Source of the DNA: a virus
IMG/VR virus record: IMGVR_UViG_3300047372_000034
Location: 1 to 22,677 of that record
Direction: 5' to 3' (one strand)
DNA: 22,677 bases
Position 1 is the first letter of the stretch, and the number at the start of each line of letters is the position of its first letter. The translations under genes were made by a program, and so were the position numbers. Under the pieces are notes generated by a model. It had not been told where the DNA came from, did not search any database, and saw nothing but the letters and a program-made list of their open reading frames with translations. Of the stretch, positions 6,364 through 14,559 are shown one piece after another.

Positions 6364-7182
6364 ATGCCATTACCTAGTAGCGGTCAAATAACCTTAAACC
6401 AAATTCATGTCGAGGCAGGCGGTTCTAGTGGTTCACAAGCGGCTTTAAATGATGCTGATATTCGTTCTATGATTGGAAAATCGTCTGGGGCAACAAACTC
6501 TTTTAGTGATTATCATGGAATTACAAACTCTGCGCCAACAGCCCTCTATATTGGAAGAGCAGTGACAACTGGGAATGGCTTTCCAAATGGTTATGTTCCT
6601 TTGAGTTCTGGTAATAAAGTTGTTGTTGTTGCTTTGGCGTTAGCAGGACCCGCAAATACATATGTAAATTTAGGCTCAACGGCTATGACGCAAGCTTGTA
6701 AAATAGATACTCCCAGTTCAAACCCAAACATTTGGCAAGGTGGTCCAACTGCCGCAATCTATTGGGTTGAAACAACTGCAAGCGGTAGTGTTTATATATC
6801 TGGCAACGGTGGCAGTGGTAGGTCAGTTTTACACGCTTGGGAGATTACTGGGTACAATAGTGCGACACCACACTCAACGGCTACAGCCCAAAATACTGAT
6901 GCTTCAAGTTATTCTAAAATTATTTCTCTTTCCACAAAATATAATGGTTGCACAATAGGAACTGGCGTGTGTGAAGATACAAGCCCTGCGGGTTCGGTTA
7001 CTGTAAGTAACTCTGACCAATTAGAACAAATAGATTTAGAAAGTGCTACCAATCACTATAGTTGGAGAGACCAAGGAGCAAGTGAAGGTACTACAAATTA
7101 TGATTGTGACCAGAATAATCCTGCTAGCAATTTAAACCCTAACAGCACAATTCAACAATTAGCCGCCGCGCACTGGAAATAA
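6364..7182 (+). CDS. Putative tail fibre or receptor-binding protein (272 aa)
   Basis: ATG directly follows the TAA of the previous fibre gene. The first 55 residues (PSSGQITLNQIHVEAG, then NDADIRSMIGKSSG and SFSDYHG) form a small module I recall at the start of many marine-phage structural proteins, where it is thought to anchor the protein to the virion. The rest (about 60-272) is rich in Ser, Thr, Gly and Asn with alternating hydrophobics, consistent with a beta-sandwich or carbohydrate-binding tip. Cys at about 213 and 221 might pair only outside the cell. No enzyme motif is visible. I infer receptor binding from composition and position. Confidence 0.78.
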   Translation: MPLPSSGQITLNQIHVEAGGSSGSQAALNDADIRSMIGKSSGATNSFSDYHGITNSAPTALYIGRAVTTGNGFPNGYVPLSSGNKVVVVALALAGPANTYVNLGSTAMTQACKIDTPSSNPNIWQGGPTAAIYWVETTASGSVYISGNGGSGRSVLHAWEITGYNSATPHSTATAQNTDASSYSKIISLSTKYNGCTIGTGVCEDTSPAGSVTVSNSDQLEQIDLESATNHYSWRDQGASEGTTNYDCDQNNPASNLNPNSTIQQLAAAHWK

Positions 7183-7183
7183 T

Positions 7184-9013
7184 ATGCCATTAGTCCCATT
7201 AGATTTAAAAGCAGGGTTTTACAGAAACGGCACAGAATTTGATGCGTCAAACAGGTGGCGTGATGGTAGTCTTGTTAGATGGCGCGATGGTTCTTTACGG
7301 CCTATCGGTGGGTGGCAAACTTTTAAAGAAGGTTTTTGTACTAATCCAATCCGAGGCGCACACGCTTGGGAAAGCAATAATGGAACTGCATACTTTGCGG
7401 CGGGAAGCTATAATGAGCTAACAGCCATGACAGGTTCAGGCACAACATACGATATAACGCCAACTTCTATGTCTACTGGCAGGGAAGATGCAGGGTTAAA
7501 TTTAGGCTTTGGTGGTGGGTTTTACGGCACTGGCTATTTTGGAACTCAACGCCCTGCAACTGGAACTTATTCTGAGGCAACATCGTGGTCACTTGATAAC
7601 TTTGGTCAGTTTTTGGTTGGGGTTCATTACGACACTGGAACACTTGTGGAATGGCAACTTGGTTCTTCAGCAGTGGCCGCTCCTGTTACAAATGCACCGC
7701 TTAATAATTTAGGTTTAGTTGTTACAGAAGAACGATTTATATTTTTATTAGGCGCAGGCGGTGACCCGAGAAAAGTCCAGTGGTGCGATAAAGAAGCAAA
7801 TACAGTTTGGACTGCGGCGGCGACAAACGAAGCGGGTGACTTTACTTTGCAGACAAGTGGTCAGATTATGCAGGGTCTTAAAACTAGAGGTCAAACATTA
7901 ATTATAACAGACAGCGATGCGTTTGCGGCTAAATATCTCGGACCTCCGTATGTCTATGGCTTCGATAGGGTTGGAACTTCTTGCGGGGCTGTTTCGCGTA
8001 TGTCGGCGGTAGATACTGACCAAGGTGCTTTTTGGATGGGGCAAAAAGGGTTTTTTGGGTTCGATGGTAACTCTGTTCGAGAAATACCTTGTGAAGTTCA
8101 CGACTATGTTTTTGACGATATAAACGTAAACCAACAATCTAAAATATGGGCTTGGAGCAATACTGAATTTAGCGAAGTTTGGTGGTTTTATCCTTCGGCG
8201 GGTAGTTTGGAAATAGACCGATATGTAGCAGTAGATTTAGCTGAAAACCATTGGCTTATAGGAAACCTATCACGGACAGGCGGCGTTTCTAGGGGTGTTT
8301 TCAGAACACCTATTATGAGTGGTCAATACACACAGAATATTACTTATAATGTTACTGTTGCGGCAAGTGGTGGCGGTAATAAATATTTTATATCAGACCA
8401 TTCTGGTGCGGCTCCAACTATTACATTAAGAAAAGGAAACACTTATCGGTTCGACCAATCAAATAATTCTAATATTGGTCACCCTTTCCAGTTTTCTACT
8501 ACCGCAAACGGTACGCATGGCGGTGGGTCAGCATATTCAACAGGTGTGACAACAACAGGTTCAGCGGGGTCAACTGGAAGTTATGTTGAAATTACTGTTA
8601 CTGATAGCACACCTTCAACGCTTTATTATTATTGCACTGCTCATAGTGGAATGGGAGGAACAATAAACATAATTGAGCCAGTAATGGTTTTTAACCATGA
8701 GCAAGGTTTAAATTATGATAGCGGTTCTATTTTTTGCGAAACTGGACCAATTTCGATTGGAAACGGTGATGCTGTTGCAAAAGTAATTGAAGTAATACCT
8801 GATGAAAAAACTCAAGGTGACGTTGATTTAAAATTTAAAACAAGATTTTATCCTAACGATACCGAAACAACTCATGGACCTTTTAATCCAAGTAACCCTA
8901 CTGCATTGCGTTTTACTGGTAGGCAAATGCGGATGCGAGTAGAAGGCGACCAAGCAACAAATTGGCGTGTGGGAACAATGCGATTAGAAACTAAAGCGGG
9001 AGGCAGACGCTAA
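7184..9013 (+). CDS. Large tail protein with inserted cupredoxin domain (609 aa)
   Basis: Residues 1-380 begin PLDLKAGFYRNGTEFDASNRW and continue with WRDGSLRPIGGW, a start I recognise from large structural proteins of marine podoviruses; the Trp/Gly-rich beta pattern fits a propeller-like or nozzle-like tail body. Residues about 385-497 form a cupredoxin domain: PTITLRKGNTYRFDQSN, NIGHPFQF, and YYYCTAHSGMGGTINI. His433, Cys484, His487 and Met490 match the four type-1 copper ligands, with the C-x2-H-x2-M spacing of amicyanin. Residues 500-609 return to tail sequence (LRFTGRQMRMRVEGDQATNWRVG). Stop overlaps the next start as TAATG. Tail location is inferred; copper binding is a prediction. Confidence 0.85.
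   Translation: MPLVPLDLKAGFYRNGTEFDASNRWRDGSLVRWRDGSLRPIGGWQTFKEGFCTNPIRGAHAWESNNGTAYFAAGSYNELTAMTGSGTTYDITPTSMSTGREDAGLNLGFGGGFYGTGYFGTQRPATGTYSEATSWSLDNFGQFLVGVHYDTGTLVEWQLGSSAVAAPVTNAPLNNLGLVVTEERFIFLLGAGGDPRKVQWCDKEANTVWTAAATNEAGDFTLQTSGQIMQGLKTRGQTLIITDSDAFAAKYLGPPYVYGFDRVGTSCGAVSRMSAVDTDQGAFWMGQKGFFGFDGNSVREIPCEVHDYVFDDINVNQQSKIWAWSNTEFSEVWWFYPSAGSLEIDRYVAVDLAENHWLIGNLSRTGGVSRGVFRTPIMSGQYTQNITYNVTVAASGGGNKYFISDHSGAAPTITLRKGNTYRFDQSNNSNIGHPFQFSTTANGTHGGGSAYSTGVTTTGSAGSTGSYVEITVTDSTPSTLYYYCTAHSGMGGTINIIEPVMVFNHEQGLNYDSGSIFCETGPISIGNGDAVAKVIEVIPDEKTQGDVDLKFKTRFYPNDTETTHGPFNPSNPTALRFTGRQMRMRVEGDQATNWRVGTMRLETKAGGRR
8336..8674 (+). other. Cupredoxin-like domain within the tail protein
   Basis: The domain covers residues about 385-497. 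Candidate copper ligands are His433 (in NIGHPF), Cys484, His487 and Met490 (in CTAHSGM). The strand before Cys, TLYYYC, is the usual entry to the copper loop. The domain is flanked on both sides by tail-type sequence, so it is an insertion in one polypeptide and not a separate gene. Confidence 0.8.
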
Positions 9014-9360
9014 TGCCAGTTACACCGCCAGTAATAGGAACAGATATTCGCCAATGGGGTAGAGAATTAAATTTATTTCTTAGCAGAAATTTAGGTAAAC
9101 TTTTTTTTAAATCTTCGGGCGATGTGCCTGCCGATAATGGAATTTTTTTATGGGATGATGAAAAAAATTATCCTGTTGTTTCTTCAGATGGTGCATTTAG
9201 GCAAGTTGCAATGAAGCAGGCAACGCCTAGTTCTAGTGTTGGGGCGGCAGGCGATGTAGCAGGCATGATAGCTTGGGACGGCAATTATATTTATATTTGT
9301 ACGGCTTCACACGATGGCAGTACAGCTATTTGGAAACGTGTTTCTCTCAGTTCTTACTAG
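9013..9360 (+). CDS. Small virion or fibre-tip protein (115 aa)
   Basis: 115 residues. Residues 1-40 (TDIRQWGRELNLFLSRNLGKL) form an amphipathic helix. The remainder is beta-rich and ends with AGDVAGMIAWDGNYIYICTA then DGSTAIWKRVSL, a module found at the C-termini of many phage fibres and neck proteins (pattern GDxAGxIAxDxxYIYxCTA...IWKRV). Here it stands as a separate gene, coupled by TAATG to the large tail protein, so it probably attaches to that assembly. Function is inferred from the module and context only. Confidence 0.8.
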   Translation: MPVTPPVIGTDIRQWGRELNLFLSRNLGKLFFKSSGDVPADNGIFLWDDEKNYPVVSSDGAFRQVAMKQATPSSSVGAAGDVAGMIAWDGNYIYICTASHDGSTAIWKRVSLSSY

Positions 9361-9413
9361 GGGTGTAATTAAATTTAAAATGTGGTATAGAATAGATAGA
9401 TTGGAGTAGAGTG
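9361..9413 (+). promoter_or_regulatory. Possible promoter/leader before the ejection-protein block
   Basis: This 53-base AT-rich gap is the longest untranslated break in the left half after base 566. It contains TGTGGTATAGAAT, which resembles an extended -10 element (TG-N-TATAGA, four of six). No convincing -35 hexamer lies 16-18 bases upstream. A similar TTATAGAG box occurs at 539-546 before the gene at 566, at nearly the same distance from its ribosome binding site. It could be a weak host promoter, a phage-specific promoter, or chance in AT-rich DNA. Confidence 0.25.
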
Positions 9414-10154
9414 ATGGGTGTTATGGACTTTTTAATGGGCAAGCCCTCTAGCGTAGAATCCGACCCGCGCACAAAAGCGGCAAGGGATTTTATTCTTGAC
9501 GAACTTATGAGAATATATGGCCAAGGTCCAATAAACGTTCCCAAATATATTGCAGAAGTACCAGAGCAAAGGTATAGCGGAACTAACAATTTGTTATCTG
9601 CACTAGGTTTAGATACTGTATCGCCCCCCCAAATGGATACAGTAAATATTGGCGGTATTAACGCTTATTCTAGTGAGCCATATCAGGAACAAATAGAAGC
9701 TGACTTTGCTGAAAAATACCCATCACTTTATGACCAATTAACAAATAGACCAGACCCAACAATGACTGCTTCTTTTCAACCAGTAGCAAGGGGCGGCGGC
9801 GTAGGTGGCAGTAATAGCGGTGGAGTTGGCCAAGAAAGGGCTGACTTTATGGCCGAACATATGGCACGACAAAAAAGAAACTATGCTGATGGGGTAACTG
9901 CTAACCCTAGTTTTGGCTATGGGCAAGATGATAAAGGCGGTGTCGTTGCTATAGGTTACGAAGGTGGCCAAGTTGACCCTGCATTAGCTAAAGCCGCAGG
10001 GTATACCACAAGAAAAGATGTCAACCCTTTTGATATGAGTTTTGGTGACCATATAAGCCAAATAGGAAGTGATGTTGGCACGATGGCAAGTAAGGTAGCG
10101 AACGATATAAAGAAAACTTCGCTAATTGGTAGAATATTTGGAGGCGGCAAATGA
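9414..10154 (+). CDS. Putative virion/ejection protein (246 aa)
   Basis: ATG at 9414 is chosen over GTG at 9411 because GGAG at 9403-9406 is seven bases away. The N-terminus has SDPRTKAARDFILDELMRIYG, a helical segment. The centre is Gly-rich and disordered-looking (RGGGVGGSNSGGVGQ near 125-140), followed by NYADGVTANPSF and an Ala/Gly-rich region. The C-terminal 50 residues (DMSFGDHISQIGSDVGTMASKVAND) are helical. I do not recognise a family. It overlaps the next gene as ATGA and precedes three ejection-type proteins, so an internal or tail virion role is likely. A run of seven C at 9624-9630 lies inside the frame without disrupting it. Confidence 0.78.
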   Translation: MGVMDFLMGKPSSVESDPRTKAARDFILDELMRIYGQGPINVPKYIAEVPEQRYSGTNNLLSALGLDTVSPPQMDTVNIGGINAYSSEPYQEQIEADFAEKYPSLYDQLTNRPDPTMTASFQPVARGGGVGGSNSGGVGQERADFMAEHMARQKRNYADGVTANPSFGYGQDDKGGVVAIGYEGGQVDPALAKAAGYTTRKDVNPFDMSFGDHISQIGSDVGTMASKVANDIKKTSLIGRIFGGGK

Positions 10155-10804
10155 TAGGCGATAATATATTTCAACAGTCGCAAGACGCGCAACAAACGGC
10201 GGCTAATACATATAACCAAATGGCGACACAGGGTTTAGACCCCAACGCTTACCAACAGTTTATGAACCCCTATATTGATGATGTTATAAACAGAGGCCAA
10301 CAAGATATTGAACGCCAAAGGCAAATGGCTATAAATCAAAACTCTGCAAACGCTATGGGGCAAAACGCTTATGGCGGTTCTAGGTCAGCATTAGTTGATA
10401 GTTTAACCAACGCAGAATACGATAGAAACAGCCAAAATATGGCGGCGCAACAACGATTAGCGGGTTTTAATGCGGCGCAAAATTTAGCGCAAAGAGATAT
10501 GAATACAAGGCAGTCAGGCGCGTCAGGTCTTACTGGGTTAAGCAATCAAATGTTTGGGCAAGGACAGGCAGGGTTACAGCAACAGCAACAGGCGGCAGAA
10601 TTAGCGCAACGTCAACAGCAAATGATGCTCGATGCGGCAAGAAACCAAACACTAGCTAATTTAGGCTATCCACGCGAAAATTTAAGTTATTACAATAGTA
10701 TTTTTGGCGGCTTGCCACAGTTTGGCCAACAAGTTCCCGAAAGATTGGGTTTATTTGATTTTCTAAATGCGGCAGGCAGTTTGCCGAAAATTCCTTTTTT
10801 TTAG
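10151..10804 (+). CDS. Putative internal virion/DNA-ejection protein (217 aa)
   Basis: ATG at 10151 overlaps the preceding stop as ATGA. The protein is rich in Gln, Asn and Ala, with long helical stretches. NPYIDDVINRGQQDIERQRQMA is followed by ANAMGQNAYGGSRSALVDS, a pattern I recall in podovirus proteins annotated as injection or ejection proteins. A Gln-rich coiled coil (QQQQQAAELAQRQQQ, about 144-158) follows, then an Ala/Leu segment and a Pro/Phe-rich tail. It is probably packed inside the capsid and expelled ahead of the DNA to form a channel. No catalytic domain is seen. Confidence 0.78.
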   Translation: MIGDNIFQQSQDAQQTAANTYNQMATQGLDPNAYQQFMNPYIDDVINRGQQDIERQRQMAINQNSANAMGQNAYGGSRSALVDSLTNAEYDRNSQNMAAQQRLAGFNAAQNLAQRDMNTRQSGASGLTGLSNQMFGQGQAGLQQQQQAAELAQRQQQMMLDAARNQTLANLGYPRENLSYYNSIFGGLPQFGQQVPERLGLFDFLNAAGSLPKIPFF

Positions 10805-10815
10805 GTACGGTTTAA

Positions 10816-12276
10816 ATGATAACATGGCCAGAAGTACAACAAGGCATATTTGATGGAGAAAGCAAAGGTGATTATAACGCTTTATTTAATTACCAAAACA
10901 AGCCAGAGGGAATTTTTAGCAATACCCAACTGACAGATATGACTGTCGATGAAGCACTTTTATTTGCTGACCCAAAAGGAGATTACGCTAGGTATGTTGC
11001 AAGTTTAAATAACGGCCAAATCGCAACCCCAATGGGTGCATATCAAATAGTAGGCACAACTCTAAGAGATGCAAAAAAGAATTTAAATTTAAAAGGTGAT
11101 GAAAAACTAACGCCAAGTTTGCAAGATAAAATTGGAAAGTGGATTTATGAAACGCAAGGAACAAAAGCTTGGGCAGGCTATAAGGGTCCAAAAGGAGGCA
11201 AAGACATGAACCAACCACTAAACGCATCACAAATGCAACAAAAACAGCGACAGGGTGGTGGTTTAATGGGTTTTCTTCGCGACCCTAGAACACGCCAAGT
11301 ATTTGGAACTTTAAGCAAAAGCGACACAGGCAAAAAGTTATTAGATTTAGCCAATCAAGACGCTAAACGGCAAATTACTTTAGATGATGCTAATGCAACG
11401 GCTCGTTGGTTAGATACACAGCCTAATGGCAAAAAATATGCTGATGCTATTAGAATGGGCATGAATGCAAAAGAGGTGCTAGACCAGTACAAAACCGACC
11501 AAGGCTTGGGAACAGATGGTAACGTGCAATCGTCAACAGCATTATTTGGCGGTGGAACTATGATAGTCACTAGAAACGGTGAATTTATAGTAAAAGACAC
11601 TAATAATAAAATATTAAAAGGCCAAGAAGCTCAAGACTATATAGATGCGGCAAATGCCAAAAAATTAAAATTTGACCAAGAAAATGCGGCAGGCAAAAAA
11701 TTGGGTCAGATTACAGCCGAAAGAGCTGACAAAGTTTATGAAAAAGCTGAAAAAGTTACTGCATCTATAGACAATATTAACAGGGCAATCAAAGCCCTAG
11801 ACGGTGGTGCAGTGTCAGGTTTCCTAGAAAACTTTTTTCCCGACATTAGAGAGGCATCGGCAGAACTTAGAACAGCAATGAACTCAATGGCTTTGGATAC
11901 TATTGCCGCCGCAACATTTGGCGCATTGTCTGAAGCTGAAATGAAATTTGCTATAGCAACATCTTCCCCGCCTGACCTTAGTCCAGTACCTTTAAGACAA
12001 TGGTTGATTAAAAAACGCAGAGACCAAGTAGCCGCTAGAGATGCCTTAGAAAAAGCGGCGGCTTACCTAGCGAGACCAGGAAATACTTTCGAAAGTTATA
12101 TAGATGACCAAATTTCGGAAAGGCAACGAAACGAGGGAAGTAACAGGTATATTTCCAAACCATTAAATGAATTATTAGATTTAGCTGAAAAAGTCGCTAA
12201 CGGTACAATACAAATGGGCGTTCAAGAAAAGAAAGAACTAATAGAAGCAATTAAAAAACAACAAAACCAGAGTTAA
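10816..12276 (+). CDS. Virion-associated muramidase-like ejection protein (486 aa)
   Basis: Residues 1-125 carry a lysozyme-like fold. FDGESKGDYNALFN supplies the candidate catalytic Glu15, MTVDEALLF follows, then ATPMGAYQIVGTTLRDA and LTPSLQDKIGKWIYETQG. This order (E-S-x-GDYNA, MT-x-DE, G-x-YQI, QD) is that of phage muramidases or lytic transglycosylases that cut the glycan of peptidoglycan. A basic, Gln-rich linker (130-150) precedes a long helical C-terminus (about 150-486) with coiled-coil stretches such as ERADKVYEKAEKVTASIDNINRA. An enzymatic head on a long helical body, among ejection genes, suggests a virion protein that opens the wall during infection and is distinct from the endolysin at 21470. 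Confidence 0.82.
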   Translation: MITWPEVQQGIFDGESKGDYNALFNYQNKPEGIFSNTQLTDMTVDEALLFADPKGDYARYVASLNNGQIATPMGAYQIVGTTLRDAKKNLNLKGDEKLTPSLQDKIGKWIYETQGTKAWAGYKGPKGGKDMNQPLNASQMQQKQRQGGGLMGFLRDPRTRQVFGTLSKSDTGKKLLDLANQDAKRQITLDDANATARWLDTQPNGKKYADAIRMGMNAKEVLDQYKTDQGLGTDGNVQSSTALFGGGTMIVTRNGEFIVKDTNNKILKGQEAQDYIDAANAKKLKFDQENAAGKKLGQITAERADKVYEKAEKVTASIDNINRAIKALDGGAVSGFLENFFPDIREASAELRTAMNSMALDTIAAATFGALSEAEMKFAIATSSPPDLSPVPLRQWLIKKRRDQVAARDALEKAAAYLARPGNTFESYIDDQISERQRNEGSNRYISKPLNELLDLAEKVANGTIQMGVQEKKELIEAIKKQQNQS

Positions 12277-12280
12277 TTAC

Positions 12281-14548
12281 ATGGATGTAAACGAAGCTAT
12301 ATCAGCCTTAGAAGCGCAAATTGCAGAAGAAACAAAAAGTGATTCCACAGAACTTGATGCTGAACTAAAATCATTAGTAAAACAAACCAACCTTTTACCG
12401 CCTGACCCCGAAGTTAAAGAAGATAAAAGGGGTTTTCTAAAAAGAACGGCTGATTGGTTTAAAGGTGGCCAAAGAGATAGCACTATACCAACTATTGCAG
12501 AAATGGCTTTAACAAACACTGCACAAAAACTAGCATTAGATGGAAAACAAGCCACAAGGCTTGCGGCACTTATTACAACAACAGTAAGCGATGATAGACT
12601 TCGAAGAGGCATAAAAAATATTTTGCCTGACGCTACTTTTACAAATGATGAATATGGTAATTTAGTCGTAATTTCGCCAGTAACAGGCAAGGGAACACCA
12701 CAAGATTCACAATATGTAAGGTTTTACCCAAACCCTAAAGGATTAGATAAAACTGATTTATATCCATTAACTGGCGCACTTGCGGGCGGGTCTGTTTTAG
12801 CAGGCGGTGCGGCACTAATGGGTATCCCTGCGGGTGGTTATTTTGGTTCTGCGTTGTTAGGTATGGCTGAAGGAACTTTAGCTGAATTAATTAGTAGTAG
12901 ATTAACCAGTAGCGTTTTTAAAATTTTTGATGTTCCATTAAGCGCATTAGGCGGGATTTTGGGTAAAGCGGGAATGGACAATGCGGCTAAAATTCTAGGT
13001 GGCATTGTTTCTAAATTAAAATCAAAACCGTTTGAAGTAATAGACAAAACAACAGGCCAACTAAAAACATCAGTACAAGATAATTTAAGGGCAAATGGCA
13101 TAGACCCTGATGGTGTAAGTGAAGCTTTAGCAAAAGAAATAAATGAAAAAGTTGGCCAATCAATAGACGCGCAGGCGGCGGCCTCAGTTACCGAAGCGGA
13201 AAGTCTGCCGATACCAGTTCCGTTGACTAAGGGGCAGGCAACAGGCAACCCAAGCGACCAATTATTTGAAGATGCGATTACAAAAGGAACATACGGCACA
13301 ACTAATAAAGATAAAATAGATGACATTATTACTAAACAAACTGACCGTATAAATGAAAATGTTGGTGCTATAGAAACTTCTTTGGGTGGCGGTGCGCCTA
13401 AACCTTCCACAATAGAAGTTGGCGAAAATATTCAAGGAACCTTGAATAATATAAGGCGAACTGAAAAACAAAGGGCAACGCAACTTTTTACAGAAGCGGG
13501 TGAAAAAGGTTACGCATTTATACCAACAGAACACGCAGGGGAAGTAAGTGACATTTTAAGAAGAAGTGTTGATGGCTTTCCAAAAACAGAAATAGAAAAT
13601 GTTTCTAAGCTTATTGATGAAATGGAAGAAATATTAAGTTCTGGTGGCGATGTTAAAAGTTTGTTTAATATTAGAAGGCAGTTAAACGGCTTTCAAAAAA
13701 ATTCACCCGCACAAGCGGCGGCAATAAAACTTAAAAATACACTAGACAGCGTTTTGGACGGCTTAGTAGAGCAAAAATTACTTGACGGTAATCCTGAAGC
13801 TGTAACCGCGCAACTAAAAGCTATAGCTAATTATAGAGATTATGCCTCACGTTGGAAAGATAAAGGCATTTTGCGAACTTTAACAGAAGTTGAGCCAAAT
13901 AGTGGAACTTTTCAACTTAAAAAAGACCCCGCCGAAATAGCTAACTTTTTATTTAATTCATCAGGCACAAGATTAATTAAACAGCCCAAACTAAGAAACG
14001 ATTTAAGAATATTAAAACAAAATTTGCCAGAAGATGTTTGGAACCAAATACGCCAAGAAGCTTTTATGACTATTGTAAAACAGGCTAATTTACCACAAAC
14101 AGGCACAGACCAAATAAAATTATCTGGCGTAAAAATGAGCAATTTTTTGTTTAAAATGACGCAAGATAATCCAGAAGTTATGCGCGGGTTGTTTTCGGCA
14201 GATGAAATAAAACTTTTAAAACGTTTTGCATCAGTAGCAAGGCGAGTTACAGACACAACAAAAAACGTTTCTAATACAGCATACGCCGCGCAAGGTATCT
14301 TAGCCCAACTTTATAGAAGTTTAGATATGAGTAGGTTAGGTCGAGCAGTAAACCAGATACCTATTATAAATAGCCTACAAAGGTTTGTGGCGGGTGAAGC
14401 GGCTGAGGAGGCTAGCCCCATAATGTTTAGAGGACCAAGCGCAGGCGCGGGAGCAGGCGGTACTGTTGGAGGTTCTGAGCAACTTAACCCAATGCAAGAA
14501 GAATTAAATAGACTTACTGGCAACCGTTCACCGAACGCATATTATTAA
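12281..14548 (+). CDS. Large internal virion protein (755 aa), putative membrane-active ejection protein
   Basis: 755 residues, mostly predicted helix. An acidic N-terminus (1-60) is followed by a Gly/Ala/Leu-rich hydrophobic stretch at about 163-207 (LTGALAGGSVLAGGAALMG, then GGYFGSALLG) that could enter the inner membrane. The long remainder has charged helices (about 340-560) and ends in a Gly/Ala-rich region and a short helix with NPMQEELNRL. Such size and layout fit the largest ejection proteins of podoviruses, which extend the tail across the envelope. It starts four bases after the upstream stop and is followed by the portal. Antisense ORFs of up to 190 residues lie over it and are shadows. 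Confidence 0.8.
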   Translation: MDVNEAISALEAQIAEETKSDSTELDAELKSLVKQTNLLPPDPEVKEDKRGFLKRTADWFKGGQRDSTIPTIAEMALTNTAQKLALDGKQATRLAALITTTVSDDRLRRGIKNILPDATFTNDEYGNLVVISPVTGKGTPQDSQYVRFYPNPKGLDKTDLYPLTGALAGGSVLAGGAALMGIPAGGYFGSALLGMAEGTLAELISSRLTSSVFKIFDVPLSALGGILGKAGMDNAAKILGGIVSKLKSKPFEVIDKTTGQLKTSVQDNLRANGIDPDGVSEALAKEINEKVGQSIDAQAAASVTEAESLPIPVPLTKGQATGNPSDQLFEDAITKGTYGTTNKDKIDDIITKQTDRINENVGAIETSLGGGAPKPSTIEVGENIQGTLNNIRRTEKQRATQLFTEAGEKGYAFIPTEHAGEVSDILRRSVDGFPKTEIENVSKLIDEMEEILSSGGDVKSLFNIRRQLNGFQKNSPAQAAAIKLKNTLDSVLDGLVEQKLLDGNPEAVTAQLKAIANYRDYASRWKDKGILRTLTEVEPNSGTFQLKKDPAEIANFLFNSSGTRLIKQPKLRNDLRILKQNLPEDVWNQIRQEAFMTIVKQANLPQTGTDQIKLSGVKMSNFLFKMTQDNPEVMRGLFSADEIKLLKRFASVARRVTDTTKNVSNTAYAAQGILAQLYRSLDMSRLGRAVNQIPIINSLQRFVAGEAAEEASPIMFRGPSAGAGAGGTVGGSEQLNPMQEELNRLTGNRSPNAYY

Positions 14549-14559
14549 AAGGATAAGCC

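Noticed and set aside
9411-9413. GTG as the start of the 246-residue gene
   Set aside because: The adjacent ATG at 9414 has better spacing from GGAG and is the stronger codon; GTG is possible but adds one residue only.
9624-9630. Run of seven C as a programmed frameshift or sequencing error
   Set aside because: The frame continues intact with sensible sequence on both sides, and no alternative-frame product is evident.
12277-12690. 137-residue minus-strand ORF at the start of the internal virion gene
   Set aside because: Antisense shadow with no support from spacing or signals.
12838-13410. 190-residue minus-strand ORF over the large internal virion protein
   Set aside because: No ribosome binding site, biased composition typical of an antisense shadow, and a continuous sense gene of 755 residues.
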